Of a stretch of 10,097 bases of DNA, positions 1-4,443 are shown one piece after another. Under the pieces are notes generated by a model. That model was not told the origin of the DNA and made no database searches. It worked only from the letters and a program-made list of their open reading frames with translations. Position numbers and translations under genes: made by a program. Every line of letters starts with the position of its first letter. Position 1 is the stretch's first letter. Where the stretch lies: assembly GCA_035353175.1 (NCBI GenBank), contig DAOPZC010000110.1, positions 1 to 10,097 of the forward strand. Direction: 5' to 3'. The DNA is from DAOPZC01 sp035353175. Lineage in GTDB: Bacteria; Verrucomicrobiota; Kiritimatiellia; RFP12; UBA1067.

Positions 1-240
1 AACCAAGCGTCGCAGGTAATCAGTCAGCTCCGAACTGGACCATACAACAGGGTCAGCTTCATCCAGTTTTTCATGGCATGCTTTGTGACAAAAGTGAACT
101 TTGCCATCCTCAAGTAATTTGCCTTCCTTTGTCTTCCACATGGCGAGGGCGAGACCAGCATCTTCGATACGCTTGCTGCACACATCGCAGCGGATTATGG
201 GGGCAGTTCTCCCGTTCTCAATCTTCATGAATTGGATCAT
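1..240 (-). CDS. Small Cys-pair (putative zinc-binding) protein, C-terminus cut by the window start
   Basis: An open frame on the minus strand runs from an ATG at 240 off the left edge of the window: 80 codons with no stop. A good ribosome site (GGAGAAAG, 5-6 bases upstream) decides the start. The protein has CDVC at residues 18-21 and CHKAC at residues 51-55, giving a CxxC-x29-CxxxC pattern with neighbouring His52 and His56. This resembles a treble-clef or zinc-ribbon metal site, but I do not recognise the family. It has no signal peptide or membrane segment, so it is probably cytoplasmic. A possible role is nucleic-acid or protein binding, but no function can be assigned. It shares strand and low GC content with the secreted protein at 489-935, 248 bases upstream. 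The translation is coherent, with charged and hydrophobic residues mixed as in real protein, and the frame is uninterrupted, so I am fairly confident that it is a gene. Confidence 0.75.
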   Translation of the reverse strand, partial: MIQFMKIENGRTAPIIRCDVCSKRIEDAGLALAMWKTKEGKLLEDGKVHFCHKACHEKLDEADPVVWSSSELTDYLRRLV

Positions 241-269
241 TGTCTTTCTCCTGCCAACATCAGCTACCA

Positions 270-303
270 CCAACACCCTGATCCGCAGGCCAATGGGTGT
301 TGG
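270..303 (-). repeat. 9-bp inverted repeat upstream of the Cys-pair gene
   Basis: CCAACACCC (270-278) is perfectly complementary to GGGTGTTGG (295-303) across a 16-base loop. It lies about 30 bases before the start of the minus-strand gene at 240 and about 185 bases after the stop of the gene at 489-935. No T-run follows it on the minus strand, so a classical terminator is unlikely. It could be a 5'-leader hairpin or an operator. Confidence 0.35.
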
Positions 304-362
304 GTGTGTCGCCGTTGTTGGGTATAGTCTCTCTTTTCATCTGGTCGGTCGAGAATCATCCA

Positions 363-482
363 GCGTCAACGCCACAGAGGCTCACATCCAAAGCAAGTTC
401 GTTTGTCAGCAAGCCCCCTCTACCTTCACAACAAACATTTACAGTACGCTTTTGCTCCGCCCCCGACAGAATCGTTAGACGC
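363..482 (-). other. Long-range bulged stem in the spacer; weak attC-like candidate
   Basis: On the minus strand, GCGTCTAACG (482-473) begins 6 bases after the stop of the upstream gene. It can pair with CGTTGACGC (371-363) as nine base pairs with one extrahelical T. It contains GTCTAAC, which fits the integron attC consensus RYYYAAC. The partner GTTGACG does not fit GTTRRRY, and no matching inner stem is seen. A stem of this quality could occur by chance in 250 bases, so this is a suggestion only. Confidence 0.15.
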
Positions 483-488
483 ACCACA

Positions 489-935
489 CTAGTAGTCTGG
501 AGGCACAAATGTCAGCCAAATCGCTTTCTTACCCGTATTGGTGTTAGTCGTGTGCCAGTACATGAACTCGTCGCGGAATATCAATTCCACCTCTCTACCA
601 ACCTTGGCGCTTTTCCAAAACACAATCATCGTATTCTTGGTGATGAAAGAGTAGGAACCCCATGAAGTCCACGGACCAAAGTAGTCGTCGCGTCCATCAC
701 CTGACAAGCCGAGACGAGTGACCTTGGTCAGAATCTTCCCATCGGCGAACTTGAATTCCCTGTTCTTGTAGGCGTCAGAACCCTCCACCCGCCATGAAAA
801 CCAGTTGGCACCCGTTCCCTTCTTATGCTCTAGCTTTGACCTTGGCGTTTTAAGTAGGTCAAACATCCCTGCATCAGTCCGTCCAGTCGTCAGAACCAAT
901 CCAATCAGAAGCATGAACTGAAACATGCGTAGCAT
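489..935 (-). CDS. Small secreted protein of unknown function
   Basis: This is a minus-strand gene of 148 residues. The frame can be opened further, to 1025, but the ATG at 935 is preferred. It has GGAAGG nine bases upstream, and it begins a clear Sec signal peptide: Arg3, then a hydrophobic core at residues 5-17 (FQFMLLIGLVLTT), with likely cleavage after TDA near residue 22. The mature part, about 126 residues, has no cysteine. It is rich in Trp, Phe, Tyr, Lys and Thr, with alternating hydrophobic stretches (for example GREVELIFRDEFMYW), which suggests an all-beta domain. I do not recognise the family. It probably acts in the periplasm or outside the cell. Its GC content is lower than that of the sugar genes to the right, like its left neighbour, so both may belong to a transferred segment. 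The signal peptide and ribosome site make it a likely real gene. Confidence 0.7.
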   Translation of the reverse strand: MLRMFQFMLLIGLVLTTGRTDAGMFDLLKTPRSKLEHKKGTGANWFSWRVEGSDAYKNREFKFADGKILTKVTRLGLSGDGRDDYFGPWTSWGSYSFITKNTMIVFWKSAKVGREVELIFRDEFMYWHTTNTNTGKKAIWLTFVPPDY

Positions 936-1084
936 TCTATTGTGCCTTCCTTTCGTCCACGCCGTTGACGTCGGCAATGAGGCAACCGACGCTGCTGCAA
1001 AGGTCGAATGGTTCTGGCGGCGCAATCATGTCTCTAAATGGTGACATATTCCCTATCTCTTGGCGCGAACAACGTGTTGGGACT

Positions 1085-1162
1085 CACTCGACCGTGAAAT
1101 GCCCAACTCGTATTGTTAAAGTAGCGCGTTGCCGAAGGTCGGTCAACGGTTTAGTGCGAGTG
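1085..1162. other. Nested bulged hairpin, weakly attC-like
   Basis: The core is CGTTGCCGA (1127-1135), loop AGG, then TCGG-T-CAACG (1139-1148): nine pairs with one extrahelical T. It is flanked by GCCCAAC (1101-1107), which fits RYYYAAC, and GTTTAGT (1149-1155), one mismatch from GTTRRRY. An outer pair CACTCG/CGAGTG lies at 1085-1090 and 1157-1162. The 55-base span from 1101 to 1155 is about the length of the shortest integron attC sites. Orientation is ambiguous, and no integrase gene is in the window. Confidence 0.22.
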
Positions 1163-1246
1163 TAGCATAACATATTCATTGGTAATGAGATGGAGGTGCG
1201 GTTCGGACCAAGAGTCTCGAGCGGAGACGAATGAGTGAGTCTTTTG

Positions 1247-1277
1247 AGTTGCGTGTAACAAAATATTATGCGCAACT
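1247..1277. repeat. 7-bp inverted repeat with an AT-rich 17-base loop
   Basis: AGTTGCG (1247-1253) and CGCAACT (1271-1277) are perfectly complementary. The loop is AT-rich and contains AAATATTAT. It sits almost exactly where the GC content changes. It lacks a downstream T-run on either strand, so I do not call it a terminator. It could be an operator, a recombination site or chance. Confidence 0.3.
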
Positions 1278-1314
1278 TGGTAAAGACTAACGTGGGCGGA
1301 GCCCGCAAACCGCT

Positions 1315-1341
1315 TGGAATGGTGGAATATTGGAATGATGG
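1315..1341. repeat. Short 8-bp-period tandem repeat (TGGAATNN)
   Basis: TGGAAT occurs at 1315, 1323 and 1331, exactly eight bases apart, followed by a degenerate TGG at 1339. The two variable bases are GG, AT and GA. It lies in gene-free DNA upstream of the GH16 gene and encodes nothing visible. Confidence 0.6.
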
Positions 1342-1491
1342 GGGGTGAGACCAAGCAGCCGAAGTGGCGTGCAGCGGTGCGGACGGCAAGCCGCCCTCGC
1401 CGAAACGGCGATTTCAGTGGCCCCGAGACCCGCGCGTTTTTCGGGAGCCCGCGTTGACGGCGGCGTCCGAAAGACGTACGATGGCACCGCA

Positions 1492-1503
1492 TTCCGGCCG
1501 GAA
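1492..1503. promoter_or_regulatory. 12-bp perfect palindrome in the GH16 leader
   Basis: TTCCGGCCGGAA reads the same on both strands. It lies about 90 bases before the GH16 start codon, where an operator could sit. No regulator is known for it here. The assignment as a regulatory site is inference. Confidence 0.25.
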
Positions 1504-1513
1504 GGGGTAAATT

Positions 1514-1529
1514 GCCCGCGGGTGCGGGC
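1514..1529 (+). promoter_or_regulatory. GC-rich hairpin in the GH16 leader
   Basis: GCCCGC and GCGGGC form a perfect 6-bp stem around a GGGT loop, about 60 bases upstream of the GH16 start. No T-run follows, so it is not a terminator. It may be a leader structure or chance in GC-rich DNA. Confidence 0.2.
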
Positions 1530-1590
1530 GCGCCGGCACGGAGAATAGCGGAGGGTCGGAGTGTACGGGGAACCGGGGGAAAAGGACTGA

Positions 1591-2511
1591 ATGAAACGAC
1601 GTCAGAGAAACACAGTTGCACTGGGCGCGGGAATCCTTCTGGCCGTGATGGCGGCCGGCTGTAAGCTCGCGGACCTGAACAGCGCCGGGCAGTCGGCAAA
1701 GTCGAACGTGCCGGCCGGTTACGAGAAAGTGTGGGGCGACGAGTTCGACGGGGCGTCGCTGGATGCCCGGAACTGGACCCTGCGGCGTGACATGGGGCCG
1801 ACGGCGGACCTGTCGCTGGCGGGCGCGGAGCGCCCGGACGTGCTCAGCGTAACCGATGGACAACTGCGGCTGAACGCGATCCGAAACGGCGGGGAGCCGC
1901 CCTATACCACCTGCCTCTCCGTCACGACCTGCGACAAGATGCATTTCCAGTATGGCTATCTGGAGATGCGGGCCAAGGTGCCGTATGGCCAAGGGGCGTG
2001 GCCGTCCTTCTGGATGAAGGCGATGCCCGGCAAGATCTCGCCGCCGCGGTTCAAGGACTACATGGTGGAAGTGGACATCTTCGAGGTTTTCTCGAATCCC
2101 GATACGGCCGTCCCCAACCTTCATAAGTGGTACGGCGGCAAGAAGCACACGCAGAGCGGTTGTCCCCGGCGTTACACGTTCACCGACGCCGCCAACCTGC
2201 GCGGCGAGTACCACACCTACGGGTTCGAGTGGACGCCGCAGGAAATGTCAATGTATGTCGACGGCGAAAAGTACTGCACCTATGATCTGTCGGCCGATTT
2301 CGACCGAGGGGGCAGCATGCAGGGTTTCCACGACCCCCTGTACATCATCTTCAACAACCACATTTTCACCGGGCACAGCCCGTGGAAACCGAAGGGCTCC
2401 GAAGTGGACGAGCGCTCTGTCTTTCCCATGCAGTATTGGATCGACTGGATCCGCCTGTACCAGAAGCCCGGCGTCGGGAAGCTGTACACGGAAGAGCACC
2501 CGGCGCGCTGA
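1591..2511 (+). CDS. GH16 family glycoside hydrolase, lipoprotein
   Basis: This 306-residue protein is predicted to cut internal beta-glycosidic bonds of a polysaccharide outside the cell. Residues 1-24 are a lipoprotein signal: basic start MKRRQR, hydrophobic core, and a lipobox ending A22-G23-C24, so Cys24 would be lipidated and the enzyme membrane-anchored. The GH16 domain spans about 45-292. It has the WGDEFDG entry strand (48-54), YGYLEMRAKVPYGQG (121-135), and the catalytic EVDIFE motif (Glu160 nucleophile, Asp162, Glu165 acid/base). Further matches are GFEWTPQEMSMYVDGE (211-226) and a closing YWIDWIRLYQ (282-291). The ExDxxE form is the beta-bulge type shared by laminarinases, agarases and carrageenases rather than lichenases, but I cannot tell which substrate applies. 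Four non-lipid cysteines (108, 114, 191, 229) could form disulfides. AGGA lies four bases before the ATG. It appears monocistronic, as nothing intact follows on its strand before 4444. Confidence 0.93.
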   Translation: MKRRQRNTVALGAGILLAVMAAGCKLADLNSAGQSAKSNVPAGYEKVWGDEFDGASLDARNWTLRRDMGPTADLSLAGAERPDVLSVTDGQLRLNAIRNGGEPPYTTCLSVTTCDKMHFQYGYLEMRAKVPYGQGAWPSFWMKAMPGKISPPRFKDYMVEVDIFEVFSNPDTAVPNLHKWYGGKKHTQSGCPRRYTFTDAANLRGEYHTYGFEWTPQEMSMYVDGEKYCTYDLSADFDRGGSMQGFHDPLYIIFNNHIFTGHSPWKPKGSEVDERSVFPMQYWIDWIRLYQKPGVGKLYTEEHPAR

Positions 2512-2637
2512 CGTCTGCCGAGCTTCTCTGTATGAGCAACGGCCGATCAGCAGTTGCCGGACGGACGTGCATGGTCCTCACGCCGCTGTTCAAGGGCGTG
2601 CTCGGGCGCATGGCCGTTCTTTTGGGGATATTTTTCT

Positions 2638-2656
2638 CGTAATCGTAATCTTAATC
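2638..2656 (-). repeat. Hexamer repeat GATTAA-GATTAC-GATTAC (minus strand)
   Basis: Read on the minus strand, three hexamers follow each other: GATTAA, GATTAC, GATTAC. The first overlaps the ancestral stop codon of the four-helix-bundle remnant. It is the inverted counterpart of the longer hexamer tract at 2889-2930. Confidence 0.6.
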
Positions 2657-2846
2657 CCCCAATTGCCGGTTGCCAGCCTCATATTCGGTCCGTTCCTCAT
2701 GAATACGATCCGAGGATGTACTGCGGATCAAGCCCACCAGCATCTAGACGATAGGCACCAGTTTCCAAAGGGTCTCCAGCCCAAGCCACAAATCCGATCG
2801 CCTCCTGATAGACGGTCAGCTTCTCGTGAGCGAAATGCGCTTTCAT
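2651..2846 (-). pseudogene. Remnant of a four-helix-bundle (S23 / 23S rRNA intervening-sequence-like) protein
   Basis: On the minus strand an ATG at 2846 opens MKAHFAHEKLTVYQEAIGFVAW. This is the characteristic start of the small four-helix-bundle family related to proteins encoded in 23S rRNA intervening sequences (about 115-130 residues). After this Trp (codon at 2783-2781) an apparent extra G shifts the frame. Helix 1 continues in the neighbouring frame as LETLWKLVPIV and meets a TAG at 2746. In that same frame MLVGLIRSTSSDRIHEERTE and EYEAGNRQLGD follow to a TAA at 2653-2651. This matches the family's last helix and tail. About half of the expected length, the middle helices, is missing, which I infer to be an internal deletion. 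So there are three lesions: frameshift, stop and deletion. The original function in this family is poorly known. The family call rests on recognised end motifs, not on a search. Confidence 0.65.
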
Positions 2847-2888
2847 GGACGCCGCGTACTCTGACGAAATCCTTCAACTCGAGAGCAA

Positions 2889-2930
2889 GATGACGATTAC
2901 GATCAGGATTATGATTATGATTATGATTGG
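2889..2930 (+). repeat. Degenerate GATTAT hexamer tandem repeat, seven units
   Basis: The units are GATGAC, GATTAC, GATCAG, GATTAT three times and GATTGG, in perfect 6-base register from 2889. It lies 43 bases upstream of the four-helix-bundle remnant's start (minus strand) and is inverted relative to the shorter tract at 2638-2656. Confidence 0.75.
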
Positions 2931-2956
2931 GAGTCATCGGCACCCACAGTACTGCC

Positions 2957-3097
2957 ATGCGCCCGCGTGCGTGCGCACCCAGCCAGAATCTCTGGCTGGC
3001 CTGCTCGCCTTTCGGCCAGGTCGACATGGTGGGAGTGGACGGCCACACCCCGCCCGCCTCGGGCGAATTCAAGATTCTTCCGCTCCCGAAGGAGTGA
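2957..3097 (+). pseudogene. Possible 3' tail of a lost plus-strand gene
   Basis: The plus-strand frame from 2927 to the TGA at 3095-3097 reads like a natural protein end. Its last residues include GQVDMVGVDGHTPPASGEF and then KILPLPKE. An in-frame ATG exists at 2957 but has no ribosome site, and the frame is closed by a stop at 2924. The segment begins right after the hexamer repeat, which would fit a gene broken there. I cannot name the family. The minus-strand frame over the same bases (to 3072) is repetitive and looks spurious. This is a weak call made from protein-like composition only. Confidence 0.25.
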
Positions 3098-3114
3098 CGG
3101 CTGCACGCGGGAGC
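3082..3114 (+). terminator. Hairpin followed by a short T-run, weak terminator candidate
   Basis: GCTCCCG (3082-3088) pairs perfectly with CGGGAGC (3108-3114) across a 19-base loop, and CTTTTCC follows on the plus strand. It overlaps the stop of the possible gene tail at 3097. It also lies just after the regulator's stop on the minus strand, where the run after the stem is poorer in T. The loop is long and the T-run short. Confidence 0.3.
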
Positions 3115-3127
3115 CTTTTCCGTGAGC

Positions 3128-4303
3128 TCACGCCTTGCCCCGCTTGCGGAACTGGCTCATCGTGAGCCCGGTCTGCTGCTTGAACATGCGTTTGGCATGC
3201 TTTTCGGTCGGATAGCCGCACTGCCAGCTGATCTGGCTGATCGGCAACGTGGTCTCGAGCAGGAACGATTTCAGGCGGTTCAGCCGCACCTGCTGGATCT
3301 CGCCGAGAATCGAGTGCCCGACGTATTTGCGGAACAGCACCTCGGCCAGACGGCGCGAAACGCCCATGTGGCGCGCGATGTCCGGCACGCTGATCGACGC
3401 GCACGCGTTCAGGCGGATAAACTCCAGTCCCCGCAGGTAACGGTGGTCGACCGAGTGCGCCATCCGACTCGATTCCCGCACGACAACCTGCTTGACGCCG
3501 TAGAAAAGGTTTTGCGGTTTGCGCAGCGTCCGCCGCATGAGGTCCTCGAGCAGGCGGGCCGCCTCGTAGCCGCCGGCGTCGAAGTCGGGCTGGATGCTGG
3601 AAAGCGTGGGCGAGGTGTTCTCACACAAGATCTCGTCGTTGTCGACGCCGAGCAGGGCGATGTCGCCCGGCACATTCAAACCCGCCTGCTGGCACGTCTC
3701 CAAAACCTGGCGCGCCCGGGCGTCGTGGGCCGCAAAGACCGCCGCCGGCTTGGGAAGGTCCAGCAGCCAGCGCGTGAGCCGCTTCTGGTCGAGCGTCCAG
3801 TCCTTGCGCTCCCGCACCGTGAGCCGCCCATACAGCTCGCAGCCGAAGCCGGCCTGTGCGAGCCGCGCCTGAAAGCCCCTGCCCCGCAGCTCAGACCAGT
3901 CCCATTCGTACGCGTCGGGCACGTACGCGAAATGGCGGAACCCCTGCTTCAGGAACGCCTCCGCCCCCGCCCTCCCGACCGCCTCCGAATCACTCATGAC
4001 ATACGACGTGTCGGAGAAGCGCTTCCGGTAGAGCGCCGGCGAGTCCATCACCACCGTCGGCACGCGGACGTGTTCCACGAACCGGATCGCTTCCGGCATG
4101 CGGACCACGATCACGCCGGTCACGCCCCACCCCTTCAGGTTGACAAGCTGCTGCTCCCCGATGCAGTTCTCAACCAGATGGATGTTCCACGGCGTATGCA
4201 GACGCATGTAGCGCAGGATGCCCTGCAGCTTGTCGCGACCCGCCTTCTCGTTCGTTGCGAGGAAGAGCGCCACTCTGGGCGTTTTCTGAAAGACACCTTT
4301 CAT
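3128..4303 (-). CDS. XylR-type transcriptional regulator (sugar-binding domain plus AraC helix-turn-helix)
   Basis: This 391-residue regulator has the two-part layout of XylR-family activators. The N-terminal periplasmic-binding-like domain (about 10-275) begins RVALFLATNEKAGRDKLQGI and contains the diagnostic LGVDNDEILCENTSPTLSSI (218-237), which resembles XylR effector-domain sequences. The C-terminal AraC DNA-binding domain covers about 287-388. Its first helix-turn-helix is near 303-331 (SVPDIARHMGVSRRLAEVLF) and its second near 353-386 (ISQISWQCGYPTEKHAKRMF). It should bind a sugar ligand in the cytoplasm and switch nearby promoters. It is divergent from the six-gene sugar run, with 140 bases between start codons, so that run is the likely target. 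The inverted repeat at 4353-4377 is a possible operator. The start has no strong ribosome site, and a candidate promoter would place transcription only a few bases upstream. The real ligand is unknown and need not be xylose. Confidence 0.93.
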   Translation of the reverse strand: MKGVFQKTPRVALFLATNEKAGRDKLQGILRYMRLHTPWNIHLVENCIGEQQLVNLKGWGVTGVIVVRMPEAIRFVEHVRVPTVVMDSPALYRKRFSDTSYVMSDSEAVGRAGAEAFLKQGFRHFAYVPDAYEWDWSELRGRGFQARLAQAGFGCELYGRLTVRERKDWTLDQKRLTRWLLDLPKPAAVFAAHDARARQVLETCQQAGLNVPGDIALLGVDNDEILCENTSPTLSSIQPDFDAGGYEAARLLEDLMRRTLRKPQNLFYGVKQVVVRESSRMAHSVDHRYLRGLEFIRLNACASISVPDIARHMGVSRRLAEVLFRKYVGHSILGEIQQVRLNRLKSFLLETTLPISQISWQCGYPTEKHAKRMFKQQTGLTMSQFRKRGKA

Positions 4304-4313
4304 CTTGCGGCGA

Positions 4314-4343
4314 ATGATACACCTTGCCCGGCAACGCCTTCAA
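4314..4343 (-). promoter_or_regulatory. Candidate promoter of the regulator gene
   Basis: On the minus strand TTGAAG (4343-4338) and TATCAT (4319-4314) are separated by 18 bases, matching the sigma-70 boxes at four and five of six positions. Transcription would begin around 4307, only a few bases before the ATG at 4303. That fits the lack of a clear ribosome site and suggests a leaderless or nearly leaderless message. Not tested. Confidence 0.35.
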
Positions 4344-4352
4344 GATGGTCTG

Positions 4353-4377
4353 CGCAAAACGCGACTTTTTTTTTGCG
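4353..4377. promoter_or_regulatory. Candidate operator: CGCAAAA-N11-TTTTGCG inverted repeat with a T9 tract
   Basis: CGCAAAA (4353-4359) and TTTTGCG (4371-4377) form a perfect 7-bp inverted repeat inside the divergent promoter region. The right half adjoins a run of nine Ts (4366-4374). It lies upstream of the candidate -35 of the regulator and about 70 bases upstream of the oxidoreductase start, a normal place for an activator or repressor site. Confidence 0.4.
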
Positions 4378-4406
4378 TATTAGGCGCGCTTTCATCCGGC
4401 TGGCTG

Positions 4407-4415
4407 TGCTAGCCT
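4407..4415 (+). promoter_or_regulatory. Weak extended -10 candidate for the sugar operon
   Basis: TGCTAGCCT contains a TG-N extension before TAGCCT, about 30 bases upstream of the oxidoreductase start at 4444. No -35 box stands at the usual distance, which would suit an activator-dependent promoter. The downstream ribosome site is GGGGGG at 4433-4438, five bases from the ATG. Confidence 0.22.
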
Positions 4416-4443
4416 GTTCTCGTCAATTGGATGGGGGGCATCG

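Larger units (their letters stand above)
936..1590. other. Gene-free stretch between the low-GC module and the GH16 gene
   Basis: I see no convincing gene here on either strand. The open frames found are low-complexity or antisense-like and lack ribosome sites. From left to right it holds the ribosome site of the minus-strand gene (just right of 935), a bulged hairpin (1127-1148), a 7-bp inverted repeat with an AT-rich loop (1247-1277), a switch from about half G+C to clearly GC-rich sequence near 1280, an 8-bp-period repeat (1315-1341), a 12-bp palindrome (1492-1503), a hairpin (1514-1529), and an AGGA ribosome site four bases before the GH16 start at 1591. No clear -35/-10 pair for GH16 was found. 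Confidence 0.6.
2512..3127. other. Decayed gene-free stretch between GH16 and the regulator
   Basis: No intact gene is present in these 616 bases. The stretch holds a wrecked four-helix-bundle gene on the minus strand (2651-2846), GATTAY-type hexamer repeats on both sides of it in inverted orientation (2638-2656 and 2889-2930), a possible 3' tail of a lost plus-strand gene (2927-3097), and a hairpin (3082-3114). I see nothing definable in 2512-2637 and no convincing terminator for GH16. Confidence 0.6.

Noticed and set aside
101..665. Two plus-strand open frames across the low-GC region
   Set aside because: They lie antisense to the Cys-pair gene and the secreted-protein gene, which have ribosome sites and coherent sequence. 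The plus frames have neither.
1414..2214. A minus-strand frame over the GH16 start
   Set aside because: It is the shadow of the GH16 gene running on through gene-free GC-rich DNA.
2537..2558. GCAAC/GTTGC inverted repeat after the GH16 stop, as a terminator
   Set aside because: The stem is only five pairs and no T-run follows it.
2728..3072. A minus-strand 114-codon frame with an Asn-His repeat
   Set aside because: The Asn-His run is only the translation of the GATTAT hexamer tract, and the rest is an out-of-frame reading of the four-helix-bundle remnant.
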